Counted from the stretch's first letter, positions 1-9,687 are shown. The stretch is 64,000 nt of DNA from Terricaulis sp. (GCA_024707365.1 JANPZV010000005.1:372001-436000); one strand, 5' to 3'. Notes: generated by a model not told the origin, from the letters alone. A program made the numbers and translations.

Positions 1-21
1 ATCAAGGGCAAGCCAATTTGA
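1..21 (+). CDS. possible 3' end of an upstream gene (partial)
   Basis: Frame 1 reads six sense codons (IKGKPI) and then TGA, so the window may open inside the last codons of a gene whose body lies to the left. Too short to identify. A second weak in-frame start for the next ORF at 31 overlaps nothing useful, so bases 22-81 look non-coding. Confidence 0.25.
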   Translation: MKGKPI

Positions 22-81
22 ACGGCGCCCATGGCGGGCCTTACGCCAATTGCCGCCGCAGCTAGGATTGATCGCACTCGC

Positions 82-390
82 ATGAAGAAACTTGTTCTGA
101 TCGGCGCCGCGCTTTTGCTTTCGGCATGCGTTTCGCACAATTTCAAGGAAGGCGAGCGCGCGGCGTGGCGTTGCGAAAGCGGGCAAGAATTCAGCCTGCG
201 GCGCGTGGCCGGCTACGTCGAAGTGTTCGCCGCCGGGCAAACCTACGCGCTGCAGCCTTCGGGCGAGGATGCTTTTTCAAACGGGCAAGTGACCTACAGC
301 GTGGCGCGCGGGCGCGCATCGCTGGCGGGCGCCGCCGGCGGGCCGTTTGAGAATTGCCGGCGCACCGGCGTGCTGCCGCGCGTGTGGTGA
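82..390 (+). CDS. MliC-like lipoprotein (putative C-type lysozyme inhibitor fold)
   Basis: A 102-residue protein. The track ORF starts at 31, but the ATG at 82 gives a clean lipoprotein signal (MKKLVLIGAALLLSAC), with the lipobox Cys at residue 16. The mature part has the MliC pattern: W-x-C near the N-terminus, a GQEFSL strand, a GQTYALQP strand, a VTYSVARGRASLAG segment and a final Cys (FENC) able to disulphide-bond the first. MliC proteins sit in the periplasm and block host C-type lysozymes. The family call is from pattern only. The next gene starts 2 nt after the stop. Confidence 0.6.
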   Translation: MKKLVLIGAALLLSACVSHNFKEGERAAWRCESGQEFSLRRVAGYVEVFAAGQTYALQPSGEDAFSNGQVTYSVARGRASLAGAAGGPFENCRRTGVLPRVW

Positions 391-391
391 G

Positions 392-901
392 ATGCGCGGT
401 TATTTTGGCATTGGGGCGGAGGAAATCTCCAAGCCCATGAATCTCGGCGCGCTGATGCGCAGCGCGCACGCCTTTGGCGCGAGCTTTTTCTTCACCATCA
501 ACGCGCACCCCAAAGTGCGCGAAGCCTATAACAGCGACACCTCCCGCAGCTTCGGGCATGTGCCCTATTATCCGTTCGAGGATGTGGCGGGGCTGCTTTT
601 GCCCAAGGGCTGCGCGCTGGTGGGCGTGGAGCTGACGGACGATGCGGTGGAGCTGCCGCGCTTTCAGCATCCGCAGGGCGCAGCCTATGTGCTGGGGCGC
701 GAACGCGGCTCGCTTTCTCCGGAAATGCTGGCGCGCTGCAAGCATGTGGTGAAGATCCCAACCAAGTTCTGCGTCAATGTGGGCGTTGCGGGGGCGCTGG
801 TTATGTATGATCGCTTGCTCGCGCATGGCGGATACCCTGCGCGCCCGATCATGCCAGGCGGCCCCGCCCCGGAACTTGTGGAGCATCCAAGGAAGAAATG
901 A
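392..901 (+). CDS. SpoU/TrmH-family RNA methyltransferase
   Basis: A 169-residue SPOUT-fold methyltransferase. The three family motifs are visible: NLGALMRSAHAFGA (motif 1), YVLGRERGSLSPEM (motif 2) and IPTKFCVNVGVAGALVMYDRL (motif 3, the S-adenosylmethionine knot). It lacks the extra N-terminal domain of TrmH/RlmB, so it is a minimal SpoU protein; its RNA target cannot be told. Start chosen at 392 because the track ORF's 15 extra residues overlap the lipoprotein gene. Its TGA overlaps the next ATG (ATGA), suggesting translational coupling. Confidence 0.85.
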   Translation: MRGYFGIGAEEISKPMNLGALMRSAHAFGASFFFTINAHPKVREAYNSDTSRSFGHVPYYPFEDVAGLLLPKGCALVGVELTDDAVELPRFQHPQGAAYVLGRERGSLSPEMLARCKHVVKIPTKFCVNVGVAGALVMYDRLLAHGGYPARPIMPGGPAPELVEHPRKK

Positions 902-1815
902 CCAATCTGCGCGCCACTTATGCAGGCCTTTCAGGCAATCTGCGCGGCGCGCTTTGGATGCTAGGATCATCGGCCGCCTTCACGCTGATGACGACGCTGA
1001 TCAAATATCTGGGCGATGATTACTCGCCCGGCTTGCAGGCGTTCTATCGCGCCGCCGCCGGCCTTGTCGTGCTGTTGCCGCTGATCCTCCGTAATCCGAG
1101 AGGCATGCTGCATACGACGCGGCCAGGGATCATGCTTTACCGCTCGCTCGCGGGCACGCTGGCGATGGTGCTTTCCTTCTGGGCGTACCAGAAGATGCCG
1201 CTGGCGGATGCGAACGCGCTTTCCTTCACGCGCACGCTTTGGATCGTGCCGCTGGCGATTGTGATCCTGCATGAGAAGATCGGGCCCTGGCGCATGGGCG
1301 CGACGCTTGTCGGCTTTGGCGGCGTGCTGCTGATGCTGCAGCCGGATGCGGATGGGCTGACGCTTTCCTGGCCGGCGGCGGCCGCGCTGGCGTCAGCGGC
1401 TTTGTTCGCCACCACGGTGACGGGCGTGAAGGTGCTGACCCGCGATCATGGCGCGCTGACGCTGATGGCCTGGGCGGCGGTGCTTGGTTTTTTGCTTTCC
1501 ATGCCGTTTGCAATCATCGATTGGCGCTGGCCCAGCCTCATCGATTTGGGGCTGCTGGCGCTGATGGGGATTTTGGGACTGGTGACGCAAGCCTTCTACA
1601 TCAAGGGCATGAGCATGGGCGATGCGGCGGCGATGGCGCCGATCGACTACATGCGCCTCATCTTTTCGATCCTGATCGGGCTGGCGCTGTTTAACGAGGT
1701 TCCGAACCTCATCACCATGATCGGCGCGCTGATTGTCATCGCTTCCACGCTGTTCATCACCCTGCGCGAGCTTTGGGTGAAGAAACTGCCAGCCCCGCCG
1801 ATCAACGCCGACTAG
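898..1815 (+). CDS. DMT-superfamily (EamA) transporter
   Basis: A 305-residue integral membrane protein with about ten hydrophobic segments in two EamA repeats, the usual length for drug/metabolite exporters. N-terminal repeat: GALWMLGSSAAFTLMTTLIKYL; the second begins near LTLSWPAAAALASAALFATT. Substrate unknown; relatives export amino acids or metabolites. It overlaps the preceding methyltransferase by 4 nt. Confidence 0.85.
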   Translation: MTNLRATYAGLSGNLRGALWMLGSSAAFTLMTTLIKYLGDDYSPGLQAFYRAAAGLVVLLPLILRNPRGMLHTTRPGIMLYRSLAGTLAMVLSFWAYQKMPLADANALSFTRTLWIVPLAIVILHEKIGPWRMGATLVGFGGVLLMLQPDADGLTLSWPAAAALASAALFATTVTGVKVLTRDHGALTLMAWAAVLGFLLSMPFAIIDWRWPSLIDLGLLALMGILGLVTQAFYIKGMSMGDAAAMAPIDYMRLIFSILIGLALFNEVPNLITMIGALIVIASTLFITLRELWVKKLPAPPINAD

Positions 1816-1823
1816 CCAAAATG

Positions 1824-1846
1824 CGGCCCGCTTGCCGAGCGGGCCG
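1824..1846. other. 8-bp perfect hairpin between the EamA gene and rlmN
   Basis: CGGCCCGC / GCGGGCCG with a 7-nt loop, 8 nt after the transporter stop and 20 nt before the rlmN ATG. There is no T-tract, so it is not a classical intrinsic terminator. It could slow transcription or occlude the rlmN ribosome site. Confidence 0.5.
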
Positions 1847-1866
1847 GCGATCCCCATAACGCGCGG

Positions 1867-2997
1867 ATGGCCCACGCCCTCCCCTCCAAACCCTCGCTCG
1901 CCGGGCTTTCCAAGCCTGCGCTGGCCGAGAAGCTGGTCGCCATCGGCGTTGAGCCTAAAAAGGCCAAGATGCGGGCCGAGCAGCTGTGGCGCTGGATTTA
2001 CCATTATGGCGTCACCGATTTTGCGGCGATGACCAATGTGGCCAAGGAGCTGCGCGCGACGCTGGCCGAACATTACAGCTTGGATCGCCCCGAGATCGTC
2101 ACGCAGCAAATCTCCAAGGACGGCACGCGCAAATTCCTGATCCGCTTCGGCCCCGGCATCGAGGGCGAGGCGGTGTTCATCCCGGACGTTGGCCGCTCTG
2201 GCGCGCTGTGCGTTTCGAGCCAGGTGGGCTGCACGCTCAACTGCACCTTCTGCCACACCGGCACGCAAAAGCTGGTGCGCAATCTGAGCGCGCAGGAGAT
2301 CGTCGCGCAAGTGATGATCACGCGCGACGCGCTCTCCGAATGGCCGACGGCGGAGCGGCCGCTGAATGACGGCGAGCGCCAGCTGACGAACATCGTGTTC
2401 ATGGGCATGGGCGAGCCGCTCTACAATCTCGACAACGTGGCCGAGGCGATCGACACGATCTCCGATGGCGACGGCATCTCCATCGGCCGCCGCCGCATCA
2501 CCGTGAGCACGGCGGGCGTCACGCCGAAAATCAAGGAGCTGGGCGAGCGCACCGGCGCGATGCTGGCGATCAGCTTGCACGCCACCAATGACGAGCTGCG
2601 CAATCAGCTCGTGCCGCTGAACAAGAAATACGATCTCGAAGAACTCTTCGCCGCGATCCGCACCTATCCGAGCCTCGGCAACGCCAAGCGGGTGACGTTC
2701 GAGTATGTGATGCTCAAGGGCGTGAACGATACGTTGGCCGAAGCGCGCGCGCTGGTGAAGCTGCTGGCGGGCATTCCGGCGAAGATCAATCTCATCCCGT
2801 TCAATCCCTGGCCCGGCAGCCCTTATGAGTGCGCCGATTGGGAAACGATCGAGAAATTCGCCGAGGTGCTGAACCGCGCCGGCTATTCATCGCCCATCCG
2901 CACCCCGCGCGGGCGCGATATTCTGGCCGCCTGCGGGCAGCTGCGCAGCGAAAGCGTAAAGCAGCGCGCGAGCGAGCGGCTGAAGGCGGAAGCTTAA
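1867..2997 (+). CDS. rlmN: dual-specificity 23S rRNA/tRNA adenine-C2 methyltransferase RlmN
   Basis: A 376-residue radical-SAM enzyme that methylates C2 of A2503 in 23S rRNA and A37 in some tRNAs. The [4Fe-4S] motif CTLNCTFC is at about residues 122-129, followed by the SAM-binding GMGEPLYN. Further family signatures are [19 protein letters not shown] and the C-terminal [18 protein letters not shown], which carries the second catalytic Cys. Length is typical and the frame is intact. Confidence 0.97.
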   Translation: MAHALPSKPSLAGLSKPALAEKLVAIGVEPKKAKMRAEQLWRWIYHYGVTDFAAMTNVAKELRATLAEHYSLDRPEIVTQQISKDGTRKFLIRFGPGIEGEAVFIPDVGRSGALCVSSQVGCTLNCTFCHTGTQKLVRNLSAQEIVAQVMITRDALSEWPTAERPLNDGERQLTNIVFMGMGEPLYNLDNVAEAIDTISDGDGISIGRRRITVSTAGVTPKIKELGERTGAMLAISLHATNDELRNQLVPLNKKYDLEELFAAIRTYPSLGNAKRVTFEYVMLKGVNDTLAEARALVKLLAGIPAKINLIPFNPWPGSPYECADWETIEKFAEVLNRAGYSSPIRTPRGRDILAACGQLRSESVKQRASERLKAEA

Positions 2998-4203
2998 GGC
3001 GCGGCCGTTTCGGCGGCGGGCGTTGGCGTGCATTGCGAATGCACCAAAGCGCAGGCGCGACCGTTGCGATGGCGGCAATCGTCAACCGCGACCACCGCCG
3101 CGTCATCCTGATTGTGCGCCCAAGCCAATCCCTGCAGCGCGATCGCCCGGGCTGATCGCCAAGGCGGCGCACACATTGCGGAACACATGCGCTTCACACC
3201 CGCCGCACGCAGCGGATGCTGCGCGCGCAGCTGCTTCCGGGCTCAGATAATCGGTTGAAAACGCAACGCGCCATGATGCGCGCGAAATGGCGATCGCGCC
3301 GAAACTATCGGCGTCCGGCCCGCCCGCGCCGCGCGCGTGCGCGAACGAGTAGCCCGGCAGCGCGGCGCGGCCTGCGCGCTCATCCGCTGCGATCTTGGCG
3401 TAAATCTCCGCGATCGCGGCTTGCGCATCGGCTGCATGCGCGCCGTGCGGGTGCATCGCCAGAAACGCGCGCAACGGCAGAAGGCGCGCAGGGTTGGTGG
3501 CGGTGCGGAAGGCGTCGGCTTCAAACGCGGCCATCATCTCAATGCCGAGGCCAAACTGCGCAAACTCAGCCGCCACCGAGGGATTGGACGCGAGCGCCTT
3601 ATCAACATCCTCGCGCGCAGCCATGGTTTGCCGCTGGCTCCACGAGGCCACGCCCCGCCCGAACACGCGCCAGGCCACGAACTGATCGCTGCCGCCAAGG
3701 CGAAGCGCCGTGTTGAAATCCGCCCACGCTTCACGGGCGCGATTTTGCTTTAAGCCGACAAGCCCGCGATTGCCGAAGGCGCTGGCGAGCAATGGCTCGA
3801 TTTCGATCGCGCGGTCACAATCGGCGCGGGCGCGGGTGAAATCGCCGGCGCGCGCGCGAAGCCAACAGCGCTGGCTGTAATCCTCGGGAAAGGGATCGCC
3901 TTGGCCAATGGCGCGATCAAGATCGCGCTGGGCGCCGTCGAAATCGCGCGCGCCAATGCGCAGCGAGGCGCGCAAACGCAGCGCATCGGCGCGGGCGTCA
4001 AGGCCGATGGCTTGATCGAGCGCGGTAAGCGCTCCAGCGCGATCGCCCGCTTCGGATGCGCTTTGCGCTTGATCGTAGAGCGCTTGGGCCTCTTCACGCG
4101 CGGCCGCGCTTGGCGGCGGCCTCACCCCGGACAGCACAAGCGCGGCCGTGCCCGCCGCCAGCGCGAGCACAACGCCCGCCACCATCATCACGCGCTTAGC
4201 CAT
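2994..4203 (-). pseudogene. TPR-repeat protein with C-terminal DUF4189 domain, frameshifted
   Basis: The ATG at 4203 gives MAKRVMMVAGVVLALAAG, an N-terminal anchor or signal. TPR-like helices follow at roughly residues 40-190 (EEAQALYDQAQSASEAGDRAGALTALD..., ARADCDRAIEIEPLLASAFGNRG). The long ORF stops at 3103 inside a DUF4189 motif (FRNVCAALAIS), whose second half (GLAWAHNQDD..., DCRHRNGRACALVHSQC) continues in another frame to a TAA at 2994. Removing one base from CCCGGG (3146-3151) joins the halves, so one extra base is present. DUF4189 proteins are secreted Cys-rich proteins of unknown role. The gene converges with rlmN, overlapping it by 4 nt. Confidence 0.75.
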
Positions 4204-4308
4204 CACAGCGCCCCACCCTTGTAGGGCAAGTATCATCCGAATTTCGCGCCAAGGATAGGCGCGCCGGCCTAGACCCTCTAAAAAGCCCCGAACTCAAAGG
4301 ACCAATTT

Positions 4309-4821
4309 ATGACCACGCAGACGCTGACCGCCCCAGGACTGGTTTTGCGCCCGCTTGAGCTTGCCGATGCGGAGGCGCTCTACGCCGCGCATGGCGATGC
4401 GGAGAGCCATCAATATTGGTCCTCGCCCGCGCACAAGAACGTGGAAGAAACGCGCGCCTATATCGAAGAGACGCTGGCCATCAAGGGCGCGCATGTGTGG
4501 GCGATCACCGAGAGCGGCGGGGCGGCGCTGGGGCGCATCGCGCTGTTTGTTTTGCGCGAGGGCGTGGGCGAGATCGGGGTGATTATGCGCCCCGAAGCGA
4601 GCGGGCGCGGGCTTGCCTCCAAGGCGCTCGATCTTGTGCTGGCGCATGGGTTTGGGCCGCTTGGCCTGCACCGCGTTGCGGCCGACATCGACCCAGACAA
4701 TTCCAGCTCGATCTCACTCTTCCTGCGCGCGGGCTTTACGCAAGAAGGCGTGCTGCGCGCCAATTGGAAAACCCATATCGGCGTGCGCGACAGCGTGATC
4801 ATGGCGAAATTGAAGGTTTAG
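4309..4821 (+). CDS. GNAT-family N-acetyltransferase (RimJ/RimL type)
   Basis: A 170-residue single-domain GNAT. The acetyl-CoA motif region reads IGVIMRPEASGRGLASKALDLVLAHGF, followed by HRVAADIDPDNSSSISLFLRAGF, typical of RimJ/RimL-like enzymes that acetylate protein N-termini or small amines. The acceptor is unknown. It stands alone, divergent from the TPR gene. Confidence 0.88.
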   Translation: MTTQTLTAPGLVLRPLELADAEALYAAHGDAESHQYWSSPAHKNVEETRAYIEETLAIKGAHVWAITESGGAALGRIALFVLREGVGEIGVIMRPEASGRGLASKALDLVLAHGFGPLGLHRVAADIDPDNSSSISLFLRAGFTQEGVLRANWKTHIGVRDSVIMAKLKV

Positions 4822-4876
4822 GCTTCGTTTCGCCACCGATGCGCGACCGCTTGGCGACTCATGCTAAGCGCGCGGC

Positions 4877-5284
4877 ATGACTGAGATTGCTCAACTTCTT
4901 GCGTTTGTTCTGGCCGGCATGGGCCTTGGCTGGATTGCGCTGTTTTCCTTCGTGGTTTCGCCGGTTTCCTACACCACCTTCGATGGCGGGCGGGCCGAGC
5001 GGATCGTGAAAGCGGTGATGCAGCGCGGGCATGGCCTCTTGGGCGTGATCTGCTTTTTCGCCGCGATCGCCGCGCTGGTGGCGGGCGCCGTCGCGGGCGC
5101 GAGCGTGGCGTTGATCGCGGGGATCTTCGCGTTCCTCTGCCGCTTTGCGCTGGCGCCGCGTGAGGACAAGCCAATCAAAGGCCGGCGCGTGCTGAAAACC
5201 GCGCGCATCGTCGCGTCGGGCCTCACGGCCTTCATCATGCTGGTGCTGATCGCGGCAATCGTGCTGACGGCGCTGGGGATTTAA
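4877..5284 (+). CDS. small integral membrane protein, DUF4149-like
   Basis: 135 residues with four hydrophobic segments. The first contains FSFVVSPVSYTTFDGGRAERIVKAVMQRG, like the F-x(2-3)-P-x-x-F...A-G/R region of DUF4149/TMEM205-type proteins. Function unknown; the family call is tentative. Stop is at 5282-5284, just before the inverted repeat that separates it from the convergent gene. Confidence 0.6.
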   Translation: MTEIAQLLAFVLAGMGLGWIALFSFVVSPVSYTTFDGGRAERIVKAVMQRGHGLLGVICFFAAIAALVAGAVAGASVALIAGIFAFLCRFALAPREDKPIKGRRVLKTARIVASGLTAFIMLVLIAAIVLTALGI

Positions 5285-5288
5285 GAGG

Positions 5289-5347
5289 GTCAGTCGTGAA
5301 TGGTCAATCGTCAATAGAAGGTTGGCGATTGACCACTCACGACTGAC
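5289..5347. repeat. long imperfect hairpin between convergent genes
   Basis: GTCAGTCGTGA-x-TGGTCAATCG-x-CAA on the left arm matches, as reverse complement, the right arm reaching 5347. Two mismatches fall in about 25 paired positions, and the loop is only about 6 nt. It sits exactly between the stops of two converging genes. It may act as a bidirectional terminator or be a copy of a dispersed palindromic repeat; there is no T-tract. Confidence 0.7.
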
Positions 5348-5352
5348 TTCGC

Positions 5353-6998
5353 CTAAGCCGCTTCACTCGCTTCCATCGCCGCGCGTTCGGCGCGGGCGAT
5401 CCAGGTGGCGATGTCATCGGGCGTCGGCGCAGGCGCCGTGCCCCAGGCGCGTTGGCCTTCATCTGAAATGCCCCATTCGGCGATGGCTTCGCACAGCGCG
5501 ACCGCATCGTGCGCCTTGAGCGCTTCCGCATCACGCACGCCGCACGCGACCAGCGCTTGCGCCTCGCGTGAGCGCAGGCCCGGCACGGTGCAGGCCAGCA
5601 GCGCTTGCGCCTGCCAATCGCGGATCACCTGCGCGGAGATGTGGCGCACATTGATCTGGGTTTGCTTTTCATCGGGCGAGGCCGCGAGCAGATCGGCGAT
5701 GGTGCGCACGCCGACAGCTTCAAGCCGGCGCGCGGTTTTCGGGCCAATCGAAGGCGCCTTTTCCACCGGCGCGCGCCCATCGAGCGTGTAGCGCGGCAGG
5801 TTCTTTTCATCCTTGGCGCGCGGGGCGCCTTCGGGCAGATCGCGCGGGAGCTTTGGCTCCTTCTCGGCTTTGGGCGCCTCCTCCACGGCCGCAACGATGG
5901 GCGTGACCTTTTTCAATTTCGGCGGGTTTGGCCGCCGGTTTGGGCGCAGGCTTGGGCTTTGGCGCAGGCTTGGGCTTGGCCTCTGCTTTTGGCTTGGGCG
6001 CAGGCTTTGGTTTCGGCGCAGGCTTGGGCGTACCTGTTGATTGCGTGCCGATCTCGCGCGGCCATTGCGCATCAAGCGAGGAGAGCGGGGTGTTCATCAC
6101 CTCGGCGGCGTAGAGCGCGCGCACGACCTTATCATCATCGCCCAAGGTGGCGCGGACTTTGCCGGTGCGCTGGAATTCCTGGAATTGCGCCTCGACCTCT
6201 TTGCGGGAGGCGGCGTCATCCATCAGCTTGAGCACGGCCTGGATCGGGGTTTCGAGCGCCAGGAAGAACGCCTGCAGCCCGCCGCCGATCTTGGGCGGCG
6301 ACACCGCAGCTTCCGCAAACGCGCGATCAAGGATACGCGAAAAGCCGACAGCCGCGTGGCCGACAAGCCCTGCGATGGCTTCGCGGATGTCCTGATCAAG
6401 CCCGGCTGGCGGATCCTTCACGCCGACGGCGAAATCATAATGATCGATGATCAGCTCATAATGCTTGGTCGAGGCTTGCGCGCCCGCACGCACCATTTCA
6501 GCCAGCCACTTTTCGCTCGCGGGCGTTTCCATCTGCGGATAGCCGCCGCGCGCTTCGATGATCTTTTGGAAGATGCCGTAGGATTTGGAGAAGCTCCATT
6601 CCACCGCGCGGTGGATGACGCCCTCTTCCTCGGTTTGATGCGTGTGGAACGGCTGGATCGGATCGCAATAATAATGGCTGAGCACCCCGGCCGACCAGGC
6701 GGCCTGGCGCCAGTCCTTCGCCGCGAGCGCGCGCACCGTGCGGCGATACCATTCCTCGCACGCTTCGATGGCGCCGCCCCAATCGTTATCGCGCACATGC
6801 AGAACGTGGTTCTTGAAATCCTTGAACGTATCGTCGGGCGCCTTGGCGCGCTTTGAGATAATCGTCGTGATAATGCAGCAGGAGATTGCGCCAATGCTCG
6901 GCCTCTTCGCTGCGCAAATGGCGCAGCGCATCGACGGCGAGCCGGTGATGGTTGGACCGGCACCGGCTGGCGAAAACAATTGCATAGAGCAAGGACAT
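5353..6998 (-). pseudogene. zinc-dependent phospholipase C-like protein with Lys-Pro-Ala linker and DUF4332 domain, two frameshifts
   Basis: One gene read in three frames. Frame 1 starts at ATG 6998: MSLLYAIVFASRCRSNHHRLAVDALRHLR..., a zinc-phospholipase-C-like start. Frame 2 continues with APDDTFKDFKNHVLHVRDN, AGVLSHYYCDPIQPFHTHQ (likely metal-binding His/Asp) and IDHYDFAVGVKDPPAG. It ends in a (PKPAPK)n low-complexity linker. Frame 3 carries a DUF4332 domain with helix-hairpin-helix flavour (SIGPKTARRLEAVGVRTIADLL, VPGLRSREAQALVACGV) to 5353. Deleting one A at 6852-6854 and one base near 5918 restores about 548 codons. The role is unknown; the two-domain layout is known from alphaproteobacterial genomes. 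Confidence 0.75.
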
Positions 6999-7065
6999 GC
7001 CCGAACGCGCCTCAATTATGAATAGCGCGTTAAAGCTGGGTTGATTTCCTTAGCGAGCGGTTAAT

Positions 7066-8724
7066 TCAGATGCCCCAATCCTCAAGCAAAGCGTTCACCA
7101 GCCGCTCCTGGCGCTGCTCGATATGGTCATAGGACCAATCGAGGCAAGGGCGCAGATCCTCCGTCAGCGCGTGGACCGGGGCGCTCGACGTTTCAAAATA
7201 GACTTTGCGCTTATCTGGGAAAGGCTTGTGGCCGGCTGCGTCCTGCTGGGCTTGGTTGATCAGCGTGAGATTGCCGAGCAAATGGCACACATCCTCACGA
7301 CGCTTGGGATAGGGAAAGCGTTCCTCCCACCAGGCATGGCTGCCCTTGGGCAAGATGTGCTCGGCGGTGACATCATCGCGCATGTTGAGCAGCCGCCCGT
7401 TCGGCAGCGACGCCTCAATGCGGATCAGCAACAAACGACGCGTGCGGTCACGCTTGCGCGAGCGATTGAGGATATCCACCAGCTTGCTTTGCTCGCTGGC
7501 GGTGAGCTCAAGCTCGGCGCCGCCATTCTTGGCTTCGGCCACATAAAGCAGCCGATCATCGCCGACGGCGGCCAGCGCTTTCTTGTAACGCGCCGCCTGT
7601 TTGCGGCCATCGACCACTGAAAGTTCACAGGCGAAGGTGAACAGATCGAGCGCGCGGAAGAAGCGGCGCGCGCGTTCGTGGTCTTGCCCGTGCTTGACCA
7701 GGAACGCCATGGCCGCAGGCGCCCAATCCCACCGCTCCACCTGCTTGAGCACATGGATGCGCCGGTTCACCTCGGCGCTATAGGGGCCGACATCCACGTT
7801 GGCGTGGAAGATGGCGTGCAGCACCTCGCCATGGCGCGGCAGATCCTCGAACAAGAATTTGCGCACCCCGCCCGCTTTATCGACCGCGTAACGGAACGCG
7901 GCGAGATCACCAGGCGAAAGCAGCGGCGCGCCCGTGAGCAGAAGCGGCATCATGTTCAGCAGCTCGGCGAAATCTTCGCGGCGGAAACGCTCCTCGATCC
8001 GCTCCCATTTGCGCGCGGCGTCATCGGCTTCGCTGTTGGTGAGGCCCGCGTTCTCGATCAGGTCAGATTTGATGATGTCGGCGCCGGACAAAGGAGAGCC
8101 CCGCATGTTGAGCGCATTGAACACGGTTTGCGCGCAGCCGCGCTCCTCGGCGTCCACGACGTTGAGCGTGCAGCTGCGGGCCACGTAGGACATGAACGCA
8201 TCGAGCACGCGATCATCGACCTGCAATTCGCTATCGATCACCGATGCGGCGGTGGCGATCGCATCGCGGGATTCGATGCCGATTTCGGGATAGCGGGCAA
8301 GCTCCGGCATTTTTCCCGGCTCCTGCACGAGACCGCGGAAAAAGTGCACGTCATCCTCGCGCAGCAGGATGCGCGCGTCATCGCCGTCCATCACCAATTG
8401 CTGGTATGTCTTGGCGCGATTGGGCAATCGATCGCGCACATAGGCGATCACCATCGTCAGCGTGGCCAAGCGCTGCTGGCCATCGCAAATTTCAAGCTTG
8501 CCCTTGTTTTTCACCAGCACGATCTCGCCGATGAAATAGAACGTGGCGTTGCGCTCAAACGCGCCCCACAAATCCTTGATAAGCTGGCGCACCTCGCCCT
8601 CGCCCCAGGTATAGGCGCGCTGATAGCGCGGCACTTTGAGCCCGCCCTTGCGCATAAGCACGGCGGCGATGTTGAGAATTTGCGAGGAGAGGCCTTTTGG
8701 CGTCGCGCCAAATTCGTCTGACAT
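7066..8724 (-). CDS. DUF262/DUF1524 (GmrSD-like) HNH protein
   Basis: 552 residues. The N-terminal DUF262 (ParB-like NTPase fold) shows PRYQRAYTWGEGEVRQLIKDLW at about 34-56 and the hallmark DGQQRLATL near 80. The C-terminal DUF1524 HNH nuclease domain shows DDVTAEHILPKGSHAWWEE and HLLGNLTLIN near 450-500. This is the architecture of GmrSD/type IV restriction and BrxU-like anti-phage nucleases fused in one chain. It stands alone next to murI without methylase or other defence genes. Phage defence is inferred from the family; other DUF262 proteins are uncharacterised. Confidence 0.85.
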   Translation of the reverse strand: MSDEFGATPKGLSSQILNIAAVLMRKGGLKVPRYQRAYTWGEGEVRQLIKDLWGAFERNATFYFIGEIVLVKNKGKLEICDGQQRLATLTMVIAYVRDRLPNRAKTYQQLVMDGDDARILLREDDVHFFRGLVQEPGKMPELARYPEIGIESRDAIATAASVIDSELQVDDRVLDAFMSYVARSCTLNVVDAEERGCAQTVFNALNMRGSPLSGADIIKSDLIENAGLTNSEADDAARKWERIEERFRREDFAELLNMMPLLLTGAPLLSPGDLAAFRYAVDKAGGVRKFLFEDLPRHGEVLHAIFHANVDVGPYSAEVNRRIHVLKQVERWDWAPAAMAFLVKHGQDHERARRFFRALDLFTFACELSVVDGRKQAARYKKALAAVGDDRLLYVAEAKNGGAELELTASEQSKLVDILNRSRKRDRTRRLLLIRIEASLPNGRLLNMRDDVTAEHILPKGSHAWWEERFPYPKRREDVCHLLGNLTLINQAQQDAAGHKPFPDKRKVYFETSSAPVHALTEDLRPCLDWSYDHIEQRQERLVNALLEDWGI

Positions 8725-8817
8725 CGCGTCCCCCTTGGTTCCCGCTGTTTTGTAATTGTCATGAAATCGTGAGCGAGGCAGCGCCGCGACGCAATATGAC
8801 GCGCACGAAAGAATGCA

Positions 8818-9687
8818 TCAGCGCGCGCAATGTACCCTTGCAGCAACGCTGCAGCTTACGCGGAGGCGATGTCCCGCGATCGGCGCGGTGTCAAAGCCAG
8901 GATCGGCGCCGATGCCCGCAAGCACGGAAAAGCCGCGCGCGGCGAACGCCGGCGCCAGCGCATGCGCTTGGCGCGCATCGGTGAAGCCGGCGCGGCGCGC
9001 GCGCGCCAGCCCCGGCGGCGGTGAAAGAAGCTGCGCTACACGCCGCGCGATCGCGGCGCCGGAATCGAGCCAGAGGCACGCGCGCGGCGCAGCGGCGGCG
9101 AGATCAGCCGCCAGCAGCGGAAAGTGCGTGCACGCCAGCGCGACGACATCGACGTCTTGCCCATTTGGGGCGCCGAAAAGACCTCCGATCGCTTCCGTGA
9201 TGGCCTCGTTGCGCGCCGGCGCGCCCGCGAGCCGGCGCTCGGCCTCCTCAACCAAAGCGGCCGAGCCGAAACGGACCACGATTTTATCCGCCGCGAACTG
9301 CGCGATGAGATCATCGGTATAGGTTCGGCGCACGGTAGCGGGGGTGGCGAGCAGGCCGATCACCCCGGTTTGGCTCTGCGCCGCGGCCGGCTTCACCGGC
9401 GGCACCACGCCGACGACGGGCGCATCCACCGCCGCGCGGACAGCGTCGAGCGCGATGGTGGAGGCGGTGTTGCAGGCGATCACAATCAGATCCGGCGCCC
9501 ATTGCGCCGCCAGCGCCGCCAGCAAAGCCGGCACGCGCGCACGTAATTGCGTATCCGATTTGAGCCCGTACGGCAGCCACGCATTGTCGGCCGCGTAATC
9601 GAGCTCATAGCCTGCGCCGCTTGCCGCCAACGCATCGAGCACGGAGAGGCCGCCGACACCCGAATCAAACAGCAGAACGCGCTTCAT
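8818..9687 (-). CDS. murI: glutamate racemase
   Basis: 289 residues. Interconverts L- and D-glutamate for peptidoglycan synthesis in the cytoplasm. The signatures are DSGVGGLSVLDAL at the N-terminus, the first catalytic Cys in VIACNTASTIAL (about residue 73) and the second in ALACTHFPLLA (about 186). Length is normal. ATG at 9687. The C-terminal ~20 residues (RVSCSVAARVHCAR) are less conserved. Confidence 0.95.
   Translation of the reverse strand: MKRVLLFDSGVGGLSVLDALAASGAGYELDYAADNAWLPYGLKSDTQLRARVPALLAALAAQWAPDLIVIACNTASTIALDAVRAAVDAPVVGVVPPVKPAAAQSQTGVIGLLATPATVRRTYTDDLIAQFAADKIVVRFGSAALVEEAERRLAGAPARNEAITEAIGGLFGAPNGQDVDVVALACTHFPLLAADLAAAAPRACLWLDSGAAIARRVAQLLSPPPGLARARRAGFTDARQAHALAPAFAARGFSVLAGIGADPGFDTAPIAGHRLRVSCSVAARVHCAR

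Noticed and set aside
191-970. 259-aa minus-strand ORF covering the methyltransferase gene
   Set aside because: Shadow of genes on the plus strand: Arg/His/Ala-rich, no recognisable domain, and opposite three well-supported genes.
1393-2580. 395-aa minus-strand ORF opposite rlmN and the EamA gene
   Set aside because: Antisense reading of a high-GC coding region; composition typical of shadow ORFs, and rlmN on the other strand is certain.
5928-6040. Tandem repeat DNA in the (PKPAPK)n region as a possible CRISPR or minisatellite
   Set aside because: The repetition is explained by the Lys-Pro-Ala protein linker; units are short and imperfect without spacers.
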